Origin: Roseovarius sp. UBA6167
Lineage (GTDB): Bacteria > Pseudomonadota > Alphaproteobacteria > Rhodobacterales > Rhodobacteraceae
Assembly (NCBI GenBank): GCA_002428225.1
Contig: DIUD01000029.1
Location: forward strand, 1 to 9,391
Length of the DNA: 9,391 nt
Reading direction: 5' to 3'
Shown here: positions 1 to 6,938 of the stretch, piece after piece
Position numbering within the stretch: the stretch's first letter is position 1
How the letters are laid out: every line of letters starts with the position of its first letter
Made by a program: the position numbers and the translations under genes
The notes under the pieces: generated by a model
Database searches by the model: none
Seen by the model: the letters and a program-made list of their open reading frames with translations, nothing else
What the model was told of the DNA's origin: nothing

Positions 1-899
1 CCGATGTGGACGGCGCGCATATCCGCACGCTCTTGCTCACCTTCTTCTACCGGCAGATGCCCGAACTGATCGAGGGCGGCTATCTCTACATCGCGCAGCC
101 GCCGCTCTTCAAGGTCACGCGCGGCAAGTCCGAGGTCTATCTCAAGGACAAACCTGCGCTCGAGGATTACCTGATCGCACAAGGCACCACCGACGCCGCG
201 CTGCGGCTTGGCTCGGGCGAGGAAATCGCCGGGCCGGATCTTGTCCGCGTGGTCGAGGAGGCGCGGCAGGCGCGCCGGATACTGGAGGCGTTCCCGACGC
301 ATTACCCCCGCAACATCCTCGAACAGGCAGCGATTGCCGAGGCGTTCCTGCCGGGGCGTGTCGATGGCGATCTGCAAGGCGTGGCCGATACCGTGGCAGC
401 AAGGCTCGATCTCATCTCGAACGAATACGAACGCGGTTGGCAGGGCCGCCCGACACAGGATCACGGGTTGCGCCTGAGCCGCATGGTGCGGGGCGTCGAA
501 GAGGCGCGCGTGCTCGACGGCCCGGTTCTGCGCGGCGGCGAGGCGCGGCGCATGGCGCAGATGACCGCGACGCTGCGCGAGATCTATGCCGCGCCTGCCA
601 CGCTTGTCCGCAAGGACCGGAGCCAGCCGATCCACGGCCCGCTCGACCTGTTCGACGCGATTCTGAAAGAGGGCGAAAAAGGGCTGACGCTGCAACGCTA
701 CAAGGGCCTTGGCGAGATGAACCCCGGTCAGCTCTGGGAGACGACGCTCGACCCCGAGGCGCGCACGCTGTTGCAGGTCAGGATCGACGACGTGGCCGAG
801 GCGGATGACCTTTTCACCAAACTCATGGGCGATGTGGTCGAGCCGCGGCGCGAGTTCATTCAGGACAACGCGCTTAACGTTGCCAATCTCGACTTTTGA
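1..899 (+). CDS. gyrB: DNA gyrase subunit B, C-terminal part (5' end outside window)
   Basis: GyrB is the ATPase/TOPRIM subunit of DNA gyrase, which works as GyrA2GyrB2 and introduces negative supercoils. The frame is already open at base 1 and ends at TGA 897-899, so about 298 residues are visible. The first residues, DVDGAHIRTLLLTFFYRQMP, contain the end of the metal-binding DxDxD motif of the TOPRIM domain. Near the end, RYKGLGEMNPGQLWETTLDP and LFTKLMGDVVEPRREFI are textbook GyrB C-terminal blocks, and the protein closes with NVANLDF, close to the NIDI/NLDF ends of GyrB proteins. These blocks favour GyrB over the paralogue ParE. GTG at position 6 is an internal valine, not a start. Codon use is typical of the window and there is no sign of damage. 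Confidence 0.97.
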   Translation, partial: DVDGAHIRTLLLTFFYRQMPELIEGGYLYIAQPPLFKVTRGKSEVYLKDKPALEDYLIAQGTTDAALRLGSGEEIAGPDLVRVVEEARQARRILEAFPTHYPRNILEQAAIAEAFLPGRVDGDLQGVADTVAARLDLISNEYERGWQGRPTQDHGLRLSRMVRGVEEARVLDGPVLRGGEARRMAQMTATLREIYAAPATLVRKDRSQPIHGPLDLFDAILKEGEKGLTLQRYKGLGEMNPGQLWETTLDPEARTLLQVRIDDVAEADDLFTKLMGDVVEPRREFIQDNALNVANLDF

Positions 900-935
900 C
901 AACGGCGCGCGCCCGTCAACAATCTGGAAGTGACC

Positions 936-959
936 CGCCGCCTTGATGCCAGGGCGGCG
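936..959 (+). terminator. possible hairpin downstream of gyrB
   Basis: CGCCGCC at 936-942 can pair with GGCGGCG at 953-959, giving a 7-bp GC stem with a 10-nt loop, 37 nt after the gyrB stop. No T-run follows, so it is not a canonical intrinsic terminator. It may help end gyrB transcription or protect the 3' end. The rest of the 196-nt gap to the next gene (900-1095) shows no gene. It has only a short tandem repeat at 990-1009 and a weak inverted repeat at 986-1002, and no promoter I can defend. Confidence 0.3.
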
Positions 960-1095
960 ACAATGCCTTGGAAATTCTTTGAAAGCGGGCCGAATTTGCC
1001 CGAATTGCCGGTCACGACAAGGTGTTGGAATCTGCCAGCGATCGCGGTCGCGGCGGCATCGCGAAACCGGCCCGCCGGAATTTGAGGTAAAGAGC

Positions 1096-1833
1096 ATGAC
1101 CATTCCCCGCCTTGGCGTCCCCTCTCCGCGTGCATTTGATCTGCGCCGCGACAATCCTGCGACGCGCCGCTACGGCTGTCTCTGGTTCGACCCCGGCGGG
1201 AAGTGCAACGAAGCAGAGCGCGCCCTGCCCGCGCTGCCGTTGCTCGAAGCAGCGCATGGCGGCTTTGTGCGCGGCGCGTTGATCGAGACTCCGGGCGGCC
1301 CGGTCGCCGTCGAGGACCTTCTGCCTGGCGATACCGTTTCCACCCAAGACCAGGGCGCGCTGCCGGTGGTCTGGGTCGGCTGGACCACTCTGCGCCCCGG
1401 AATGGATGCGCCCGCGCCGCTCACCCGGATCATGGCGGATGCGTTCGGGGTGGGGCGGCCCTTTGCCGATCTGATGATGGGGCCGGGCGGGCGGTTGATG
1501 GCGCGTCCGCGCTGCCTGCGCGCGCGCATCGGGGCAGAGCAGGTGCTCACCCCCGCCCGTGCCTTCACCGACGGAATGACCGCCTTTCGCCTCACGCCGC
1601 GCCAGCCGGTGACGCTCTATCACCTTGCACTGCGGCGCCACGCCGTGATCACCGTCAACGGGATCGCGAGCGAGAGCTTTCACCCCGGCGCGGGCTTTGA
1701 GAGGTCACTTGATCCGGCCCTGCTCCGGCAGGTGATGAGCGCCTTTCCCCATGTCGCCGCGCCGCAGGACTTCGGCCCGCTCGCGCAGATGCGCCTGCCG
1801 CTCGACGCACCCGAACTGGTCGATCTGCTCTGA
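1096..1833 (+). CDS. Hint-domain (Hedgehog/intein-like) protein, catalytic residues apparently lost
   Basis: This is a 245-residue protein resembling the Hint_2-type domains common in Rhodobacteraceae. An N-terminal block of about 54 residues precedes the Hint core. The core opens with GFVRGALIETPGGPVAVEDL (56-75), then LPGDTVST and VVWVGW, and ends with RRHAVITVNGIASESFHPG (181-198), the usual closing block with H182, N188 and G189. The splicing/cleavage Cys normally just before the Phe is Gly56 here. The usual S-P-x-H-R motif reads G-P-G-G-R (129-133), so the His is also missing. Self-processing therefore looks unlikely, and the fold may serve another role, which I cannot name. I chose ATG 1096 because GAGG at 1084-1087 precedes it, whereas the 51 residues upstream in frame (from 943) look like non-coding shadow. 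No signal peptide or membrane segment is seen. The gene converges with the regulator at 1843. Confidence 0.75.
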   Translation: MTIPRLGVPSPRAFDLRRDNPATRRYGCLWFDPGGKCNEAERALPALPLLEAAHGGFVRGALIETPGGPVAVEDLLPGDTVSTQDQGALPVVWVGWTTLRPGMDAPAPLTRIMADAFGVGRPFADLMMGPGGRLMARPRCLRARIGAEQVLTPARAFTDGMTAFRLTPRQPVTLYHLALRRHAVITVNGIASESFHPGAGFERSLDPALLRQVMSAFPHVAAPQDFGPLAQMRLPLDAPELVDLL

Positions 1834-1842
1834 GCGCGCCGC

Positions 1843-2343
1843 TCAGGCGGGCTGATCGAGCCGCGCCTCGAGGATGTCGAACGGCACGCCCGGCTCGTCC
1901 TTGGCGCCGCGAATGACCAGCGAGGTCTTGACGCTGGCCACATTGTCGGCCGCCGTCAGTTCCCCGGTCAGGAAGCGCTGAAAGGTCGAGAGATCGGGGG
2001 CGACGCATTTGAGGATGAAATCCACCTCGCCGTTGAGCATGTGACATTCGCGCACCAGCGGCCAGGCCCGGCAGCGCGCCTCGAAGGCCGAGAGATCCGC
2101 CTCGGCCTGGCTCTGCAAGCCCACCATGGCAAATACCTGCACCTCGAAACCAAGTGCGCGCGGGTCGATATCGGCATGATAGCCGCGGATGAACCCCTGC
2201 TCCTCGAGCGCGCGCACCCGCCGCAGACAGGGCGGCGCGGAGATGCCGGCGCGCCGGGCCAGTTCCACATTGGTCATGCGTCCATCGGCCTGCAATTCGG
2301 CCAGAATCTTGCGGTCGATCGGATCGAGACGGGCACCCGCCAT
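1843..2343 (-). CDS. Lrp/AsnC-family transcriptional regulator
   Basis: A 166-residue DNA-binding regulator of the feast/famine family, which usually forms dimers to octamers and responds to amino acids. The N-terminal winged HTH is clear: LDPIDRKILAELQADGRMTN (7-25) followed by VELARRAGISAPPCLRRVRA (26-45). The effector-binding RAM domain spans about 66-145 and includes GEVDFILKCVAPDL (105-118). ATG 2343 is preferred over the in-frame GTG at 2349. The AGGGGG ribosome-binding stretch (2352-2357, minus strand) sits about 8 nt before the ATG but almost touches the GTG. The gene is transcribed away from trxB across a 171-nt region with a palindrome, as also happens for lrp and trxB in Escherichia coli. 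It may therefore control itself and perhaps trxB; the effector is unknown. The name lrp is not assigned because several paralogues usually exist. Confidence 0.93.
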   Translation of the reverse strand: MAGARLDPIDRKILAELQADGRMTNVELARRAGISAPPCLRRVRALEEQGFIRGYHADIDPRALGFEVQVFAMVGLQSQAEADLSAFEARCRAWPLVRECHMLNGEVDFILKCVAPDLSTFQRFLTGELTAADNVASVKTSLVIRGAKDEPGVPFDILEARLDQPA

Positions 2344-2369
2344 CGTCACCCCCTGGTGTTTTCGCGGAT

Positions 2370-2397
2370 GTTATAGCAGCAGCATCCTTGTGCGCAA
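2370..2397 (-). promoter_or_regulatory. candidate promoter of the Lrp/AsnC-family gene
   Basis: On the minus strand TTGCGC (2397-2392) is followed by a 16-nt spacer and TATAAC (2375-2370), a fair match to -35 and -10 boxes of the housekeeping sigma factor. Transcription would start near 2363, about 20 nt before the chosen ATG. The -35 box lies inside the palindrome at 2392-2408, as would suit autorepression. Confidence 0.45.
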
Positions 2398-2420
2398 TAA
2401 TATTTCGCCATCGCGCAATA
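2392..2420. promoter_or_regulatory. candidate Lrp-type operator: 17-bp palindrome plus repeated octamer
   Basis: GCGCAATAATATTTCGC at 2392-2408 is an inverted repeat with only one mismatched pair of positions around its centre base. The octamer GCGCAATA occurs at 2392-2399 and again at 2413-2420, a 21-bp step or two helical turns. This is the AT-rich core of an otherwise GC-rich divergent promoter region. Lrp-family proteins commonly bind several phased, palindromic, AT-centred sites, so this is the natural place for the adjacent regulator to bind. Binding is inferred. Confidence 0.45.
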
Positions 2421-2450
2421 TCGTTTCTGCGAGCCTCGCCGATGCCGGGG

Positions 2451-2480
2451 GTTACATGCCGCCCGCGCCGCCGTTATATC
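2451..2480 (+). promoter_or_regulatory. weak candidate promoter of trxB
   Basis: GTTACA (2451-2456) and TATATC (2475-2480) are separated by 18 nt, each matching four of six consensus bases. Transcription would begin near 2487, about 28 nt before the trxB ATG. It lies downstream of the palindrome, so a bound regulator would sit upstream of the -35 box, a position compatible with activation. Confidence 0.27.
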
Positions 2481-2514
2481 TCGGCCCGAAATGCCGCTCA
2501 ACGAAAGGCCCCCC

Positions 2515-3459
2515 ATGTCCGATACCCGCCACACCCGCTGCCTCATCATTGGCTCCGGCCCTGCCGGTTACACCGCCGGGATCTATGCCGCGCGCGCCAT
2601 GCTCGCGCCCGTCCTTGTGCAGGGGATCGAGCCGGGCGGGCAGCTCACCACCACCACCGAGGTCGAGAACTGGCCCGGCGATACCGAGGTCCAGGGGCCC
2701 GACCTGATGGTGCGGATGGAGGCCCATGCCCGCGCCATGGGCTGCGAGATCGTGGGCGACATCATCACCGGGCTGGACGTGGCACCCCGCCCCTTTGTCG
2801 CCCGTGGCGACAGCGGCGCGACCTACACGGCGGATGCCGTGATCCTCGCCACCGGCGCGCGCGCCAAGTGGCTGGGCCTGCCCTCGGAAGAGGCGTTCAA
2901 GGGCTTTGGCGTCTCGGCCTGCGCCACCTGCGACGGGTTCTTCTATCGCGGGCAGGAGATCGTCGTGATCGGCGGCGGCAACACGGCAGTGGAAGAGGCG
3001 CTGTTTCTTACCAATTTCGCCTCGAAGGTCACGCTGATCCATCGCCGCGACGAACTGCGCGCCGAGAAGATCCTTCAGGACCGGCTGTTCAAGAACCCCA
3101 AGATCGAGACGCTCTGGTTTCACACGCTCGACGATGTCACGGGCACCGACAACCCCAAAGGCGTCGAGGGCGTGCGTGTGCGCCATGTCGAGACCGGCGA
3201 GATCACCGAAATCCCCTGCAAGGGCGTGTTCATCGCCATCGGCCACGCGCCTGCGAGCGAGCTGGTGAAAGGCAAGGTCGAGATGCATCACGGCGATTAT
3301 GTCAAGGTCGAACCGGGCAGCACACGCACTTCGGTGCCGGGGCTGTTCGCGGCGGGCGATCTGACCGATCATGTCTATCGGCAGGCGGTGACCAGCGCCG
3401 GAATGGGCTGCATGGCCGCGCTCGACGCCGAGCGATGGCTCGCCGAGCAGGAGGGCTGA
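2515..3459 (+). CDS. trxB: thioredoxin-disulfide reductase
   Basis: A 314-residue cytoplasmic FAD enzyme that uses NADPH to reduce thioredoxin. The FAD-binding loop is GSGPAG (13-18). The redox-active pair is CATC (C136 and C139) in FGVSACATCDGFFYRG. The NADPH site shows VIGGGNTAVEEAL (151-163), with HRRDELRA (176-183) reading the 2'-phosphate. The second FAD motif is GLFAAGDLTD (276-285), followed by YRQAVTSAGMGCMAAL. Length and motif order match low-molecular-weight bacterial TrxB. ATG 2515 is chosen over the in-frame ATG at 2491: AAAGG at 2503-2507 sits 7 nt before it, and MSDTRHTRCLIIGSG is the usual N-terminus. It is divergent from the Lrp/AsnC-family gene and followed by a hairpin region before a fliG-like gene. 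Confidence 0.97.
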   Translation: MSDTRHTRCLIIGSGPAGYTAGIYAARAMLAPVLVQGIEPGGQLTTTTEVENWPGDTEVQGPDLMVRMEAHARAMGCEIVGDIITGLDVAPRPFVARGDSGATYTADAVILATGARAKWLGLPSEEAFKGFGVSACATCDGFFYRGQEIVVIGGGNTAVEEALFLTNFASKVTLIHRRDELRAEKILQDRLFKNPKIETLWFHTLDDVTGTDNPKGVEGVRVRHVETGEITEIPCKGVFIAIGHAPASELVKGKVEMHHGDYVKVEPGSTRTSVPGLFAAGDLTDHVYRQAVTSAGMGCMAALDAERWLAEQEG

Positions 3460-3478
3460 GGCGCCCCATGCCCATGCG

Positions 3479-3520
3479 GGGGGCGGCGCCACGCCCCCGG
3501 AGCCATTCCGGGCAAGCGAA
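3479..3520 (+). repeat. GC hairpin / degenerate copy of an intergenic element after trxB
   Basis: GGGGGCG (3479-3485) pairs with CGCCCCC (3492-3498) around a 6-nt loop. A second small inverted repeat, CCGGA (3497-3501) with TCCGG (3507-3511), follows. The stretch from CCCCCGG to TTCCGGGCAAGCGAA resembles the element at 6939-6998, where CCCCCGGGATATTTCCGGC is followed by AAGATGAA. The placement just after trxB suggests a transcript 3'-end or stability element. There is no T-run, so termination is not certain. The remainder of the 141-nt gap (3460-3600) holds no gene. Confidence 0.4.
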
Positions 3521-3600
3521 AACCGGGGCCGCTTTAAGGCTTTGTTCATTGCTGCCGGTCCAGGGTCGTTTGCGGACGACTCAAGAGGGACGGGCAGAGC

Positions 3601-4656
3601 ATGGGCGCACCACCGGCACGGATCGAGCCACCCGCAAGGCAGGGGGCGGCCGCGCATCTCAGCCGCGCCCAGAAGGCGGCGATCATCGTGCGCTTTCTGA
3701 TGAACGAGGGGGCAGAGGTGCCGCTCACCGAATTGCCCGAGGGGTTGCAGGCGCGATTGACCACCCAGATGGGATCCATGCGCTATGTCGATCGCAGCAC
3801 CCTGGCAGAAGTGGTGGCCGAGTTCGCGCAAGAACTCGAAGGGATGGGGCTGACCTTTCCGCGGGGCGTGGCGGGGGCGATCAACGCGCTCGATGGCCGG
3901 ATCAGCGCGCAAACCGCCGCGCGCCTGCGCAAGGAGGCGGGTGTGCGGCAATATGGCGACCCGTGGGAGCTTGTGCGCCGCGCCGATCCGGCGGCGCTCG
4001 TGCCGATCATCGAGGGCGAAAGCGCCGAGGTGGCCGCGGTGATGCTCTCCAAGCTCGACGTGGCCCGCGCGGCCGAGTTGCTGGGGCTGCTGCCGGGGCC
4101 GGTGGCGCGCCGCATCGCCTATGCGATCTCGCAGACCGGGTCGGTCAGCCCGGAGGCGGTGGACCGGATCGGTCTCGCGCTTGCCGCGCAGTTGCAGGAG
4201 GCGCCCGAGACCGCCTTTGCCGAGGGCGCGGTTGCGCGGGTCGGTGCCATTCTCAATTATTCGGCGGCGGCGATCCGCGACGAGGTTCTCGAAGGGCTGG
4301 AAGAAACCGACCAGGACTTTGCGGCGCTGGTCCGGCGGGCGATATTCACCTTCGTTCACCTGCCCGAGCGGCTCAAGCCCACCGACGTGCCGCGCGTCCT
4401 GCGCGAGGTGGATCAGGCGGTCCTGGTCACCGCGCTTGCCGGCGCGCAGGCGGGGGATCTGGCCCCGGTCGCCGAATTTCTGCTGGATAATATGCCCAAA
4501 CGCATGGCCGAGACCTTGCGCGAAGAGATCGCCGCGCGCGACCGTGCGCGCCCGCGCGACGCCGAGGCGGCGCAGACCGAGGTGGTCAACGCCGTGCGCC
4601 GGCTCGAAGCGGCGGGCGATCTTGCCTTGATTCAGCCCGATGAGGGGGTAGCCTGA
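3601..4656 (+). CDS. fliG: divergent flagellar motor switch protein FliG-like
   Basis: A 351-residue protein (E. coli FliG has 331). FliG forms the rotor ring between FliF and FliM and carries the torque-generating C-terminal domain. The N-terminus LSRAQKAAIIVRFLMNEGAE (20-39) matches the FliF-binding domain. The middle domain (about 119-200) and the C-terminal domain (about 216-340) follow; the best-conserved parts are LREVDQAVLVTALAGA (267-282) and FLLDNMPKRMAETLREEI (293-310), then VVNAVRRLEAAGD. By hand alignment to E. coli FliG, the FliM-binding EHPQ motif reads ESAE (140-143), the flexible GG hinge reads GS (180-181), and rotor Lys264 is Ala280. Arg281 and Arg297 are kept (R301, R317), and Asp288/Asp289 are Glu (E308, E309). 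ATG 3601 has AGAGGGA at 3584-3590 about 10 nt upstream. No other flagellar gene is visible nearby, which is unusual. The family call is firm; function as the main rotor protein is less sure. Confidence 0.85.
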   Translation: MGAPPARIEPPARQGAAAHLSRAQKAAIIVRFLMNEGAEVPLTELPEGLQARLTTQMGSMRYVDRSTLAEVVAEFAQELEGMGLTFPRGVAGAINALDGRISAQTAARLRKEAGVRQYGDPWELVRRADPAALVPIIEGESAEVAAVMLSKLDVARAAELLGLLPGPVARRIAYAISQTGSVSPEAVDRIGLALAAQLQEAPETAFAEGAVARVGAILNYSAAAIRDEVLEGLEETDQDFAALVRRAIFTFVHLPERLKPTDVPRVLREVDQAVLVTALAGAQAGDLAPVAEFLLDNMPKRMAETLREEIAARDRARPRDAEAAQTEVVNAVRRLEAAGDLALIQPDEGVA

Positions 4657-4704
4657 ACGATTAGCAAGACAGCGGACAGAGCGACCGGGCCTCGCGGGAC
4701 TGGC

Positions 4705-5505
4705 TCAGTCAGCGAGCCCATGGCGATGGAGATATTGGTAGAACGGCACCGTGCCTCCCCGACGCATATAGGTCCGGTTCAGCCGCGCCCTGGCCTGAAA
4801 CGCCGATCGCGCCGCGCACCGATCCTCGGGGCGCAGCCTGGTGCGCCCGGTCTCGATCTCGCGCAGGATCCGCGCATAGGCGGCTTGGACGCGCAGCGCA
4901 AAGCCGCGATCCGCCGTGGCGCTGCCGGGATGGAGGTGGAGGTTGTAATGCGTGGACCCCAGCGGCGCCGCGCCCCCCGCCGCCGACAATGCCTCGGCGG
5001 CATGAAAGACATCCTGCGCGGGCAGGCTGCGAAACGGTCCGGCGAGCGAGCGCGCCATGACCGGGTGAAAACTTGCCCCGCTGCCAAGATCGGCGATCGT
5101 CAGCTGCCTGCGCCCGGGCGCGGGGAGTTCCATCAGCGCGCGATCCCCGTCAAGCACCCGCGTGCGCCCGAAGGCCACGCCATGCGCCTGCGCCAGAGGC
5201 ACGAGCGCCGCCAGATAGCCGGCCTCCCATGTGTCGTCGGCATCGAGAAAGGCCACGATCCGCCCGCGCGCCCGCGCCAGCGCCCGGTTGCGCGCGGCCC
5301 CCGCCCCGCTTGCCACATGGTGCGCGGCGCAGCGCACGAGCCGCAGACCGAAATCCGGCAGACCCGCGTAATCGTCGCCGTCATCGGGGGCGAGGACGAC
5401 CTCGATCTCGGCAGGTGGCAGACCGGCGGCCGCGACCGATGCCAGCGCGTCGGGCAGCGTGTCGCGCGCGCCGAAAGCCGGGATGATGACCGAGACGCGA
5501 GGCAT
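4705..5505 (-). CDS. family 2 (GT-A fold) glycosyltransferase
   Basis: A 266-residue enzyme expected to transfer a sugar from a nucleotide-sugar donor; donor and acceptor cannot be told from sequence. It starts with the GT2 strand MPRVSVIIPAFGARDTLPDA (1-20). The nucleotide-binding acidic patch reads APDDGDD (39-45) where many GT2 enzymes have VDDGSxD. The block GAGAARNRALARARGRIVAF (68-87) leads into the metal-binding DADD (88-91), the DxD motif. No membrane segment or signal peptide is seen, so it is probably cytoplasmic or peripheral. ATG 5505 lies 13 nt after the lpdA stop with a G-rich stretch just before it. The open frame extends further upstream but inside lpdA, so the later start is preferred. 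It is probably co-transcribed with lpdA. The 48 nt separating it from the convergent fliG-like gene hold nothing notable. Confidence 0.85.
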   Translation of the reverse strand: MPRVSVIIPAFGARDTLPDALASVAAAGLPPAEIEVVLAPDDGDDYAGLPDFGLRLVRCAAHHVASGAGAARNRALARARGRIVAFLDADDTWEAGYLAALVPLAQAHGVAFGRTRVLDGDRALMELPAPGRRQLTIADLGSGASFHPVMARSLAGPFRSLPAQDVFHAAEALSAAGGAAPLGSTHYNLHLHPGSATADRGFALRVQAAYARILREIETGRTRLRPEDRCAARSAFQARARLNRTYMRRGGTVPFYQYLHRHGLAD

Positions 5506-5518
5506 CCCCCGGCCCCGC

Positions 5519-6907
5519 TCAGGCGTGAATGGCCCCGTCGCCGCAGGCCAGCGCCGCCTCGCGCACCGCCTCGGAGAAGGTCGGATGCGCATGACAGGTG
5601 AGCGCGAGATCCTCGGCCGCGGCGCCAAATTCCATCGCCACGCAGACCTCGTGGATGAGCTCCCCCGCCGCGGGGCCGATGATATGACAGCCGAGGATTC
5701 GATCGGTCTGTTCGTCGGCGAGGATCTTGACGAAACCCTCACCTGCAAAGACCGCCTTGGCGCGCCCGTTCCCCATGAAGGAGAACTTGCCTACCTTGTA
5801 GGCCCGCCCCTGGTCCTTCAGGCTTTCCTCGGTCTCGCCGACGCTGGCGACCTCGGGGTGGGTGTAGATCACGCCGGGAATGACGCCGTAATTCACATGG
5901 CCATGCCTGCCCGCGAGCACCTCGGCCACGGCCATGCCCTCGTCTTCGGCCTTGTGGGCCAGCATCGGGCCGGGGGTCACGTCGCCGATGGCATGGATGC
6001 CCTTGATCGAGGTCTGCCAGTCGCGGTCCACGGCGATCTGCCCGCGCTCCGTCATCTTCAGCCCCAGCGAATCGAGGCCCAGCCCCTCGATGAAGGGGCG
6101 ACGGCCCGTCGCCACCAGGACCACGTCGGCGTCGATCTGGTGGTCGCTGTCATCCTTGCGCAACCTGTAATTGACCTTGGCCTTGGTCTTGAGCGTTTCG
6201 ACCGATTGGACCGCGGCGCCCATGACGAATTCAAGCCCTTGTTTCTTTAGAATTTTCTGAAAGCTCTTTTGCACCTCGCCATCCATGCCGGGGGTGATCG
6301 CGTCGAGATATTCCACCACCGTCACCTGTGTGCCGAGCCGGGCATAGACCGAGCCAAGCTCCAGCCCGATCACGCCGCCGCCAATTACCACCATGGTCCT
6401 GGGGATCTTCGGCAATTCGAGCGCGCCGGTGGAGGTGACGACGATTTTCTCATCCACTTCGACGCCGGGCAGGTCTGCGGGCTCGGAACCCGAGGCGATG
6501 ACGATGTGCCGGGCCTCGTGGGTCTCGTCGCCGACCTTCACCCTGCCCGCGCCGGGGATCGTCGCCCAGCCCTTGATCCAGTCTATCTTGTTCTTCTTGA
6601 AAAGAAATTCGATGCCCTTGGTGTTCTGCCCGATCACCTCGTCCTTGTAGGCGAGCATCTGGTTCCAATCGACCGAGGGGGACTTGCCCTTGAGGCCCAT
6701 CTTGTCGAAATTGTGTTCGGCCTCGTGGAGTTGGTGGGAGGCGTGCAGCAGCGCCTTGGAGGGGATGCAGCCAACATTGAGGCAGGTGCCGCCCAGCGTC
6801 TCGCGCCCCTCGACCACGGCGGTCTTGAGGCCCAGTTGGGCGCAGCGAATGGCGCAGACATAGCCGCCGGGGCCGGCGCCGATGATGATAACGTCATATG
6901 AAGCCAT
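5519..6907 (-). CDS. lpdA: dihydrolipoyl dehydrogenase (E3 of 2-oxoglutarate dehydrogenase)
   Basis: A 462-residue FAD flavoenzyme that reoxidises the dihydrolipoyl arm of E2 with NAD+. The FAD loop is GAGPGG (10-15). The redox disulfide is C42 and C47 in GGTCLNVGCIPSK. The NAD site shows VIGGGVIGLELGSVYARLG (174-192). The second FAD motif is IHAIGDVTPGPMLAHKAEDE (304-323). The catalytic dyad at the partner-subunit interface is H441-P442 with E446 in HAHPTFSEAVREAAL. Full length for the family. ATG 6907 is chosen because AAAGGA lies about 10 nt upstream and MASYDVIIIGAGPGG is the normal N-terminus. The frame stays open to 6991 only by running through the repeat element. Its position downstream of sucA and sucB assigns it to the 2-oxoglutarate complex, though E3 can be shared with pyruvate dehydrogenase. 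Confidence 0.97.
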   Translation of the reverse strand: MASYDVIIIGAGPGGYVCAIRCAQLGLKTAVVEGRETLGGTCLNVGCIPSKALLHASHQLHEAEHNFDKMGLKGKSPSVDWNQMLAYKDEVIGQNTKGIEFLFKKNKIDWIKGWATIPGAGRVKVGDETHEARHIVIASGSEPADLPGVEVDEKIVVTSTGALELPKIPRTMVVIGGGVIGLELGSVYARLGTQVTVVEYLDAITPGMDGEVQKSFQKILKKQGLEFVMGAAVQSVETLKTKAKVNYRLRKDDSDHQIDADVVLVATGRRPFIEGLGLDSLGLKMTERGQIAVDRDWQTSIKGIHAIGDVTPGPMLAHKAEDEGMAVAEVLAGRHGHVNYGVIPGVIYTHPEVASVGETEESLKDQGRAYKVGKFSFMGNGRAKAVFAGEGFVKILADEQTDRILGCHIIGPAAGELIHEVCVAMEFGAAAEDLALTCHAHPTFSEAVREAALACGDGAIHA

Positions 6908-6938
6908 GGGTCGGGATCCTTTGGTTTGAGTGGCGTAT

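Noticed and set aside
1..899. Possibility that the left-edge gene is parE instead of gyrB
   Set aside because: The RYKGLGEMNPGQLWETTLDP block and the NLDF ending follow GyrB more closely than ParE.
943..1095. Longer N-terminus for the Hint protein
   Set aside because: The 51 extra residues have shadow-like composition and the start at 943 lacks a ribosome-binding site, while ATG 1096 has GAGG upstream.
1012..1683. A 223-codon minus-strand frame opposite the Hint gene
   Set aside because: Arg/His-rich composition with no recognisable motif, fully antisense to a supported gene.
2388..4490. A 700-codon open frame across trxB and the fliG-like gene, and a 635-codon frame on the opposite strand (2452-4359)
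   Set aside because: Both overlap two well-supported genes in other frames, are rich in Arg/Gly/Ala or His and show no domain. Long shadow frames are expected at this GC content.
4702..4718. GGCTC...GAGCC hairpin at the convergent ends of the fliG-like and glycosyltransferase genes
   Set aside because: Only a 5-bp stem, overlapping the glycosyltransferase stop, with no T-run on either strand.
5459..6901. Plus-strand frames opposite lpdA (5459-6250 and 6269-6901)
   Set aside because: His/Asp-rich translations that mirror the lpdA coding strand; no ribosome-binding site or motif of their own.
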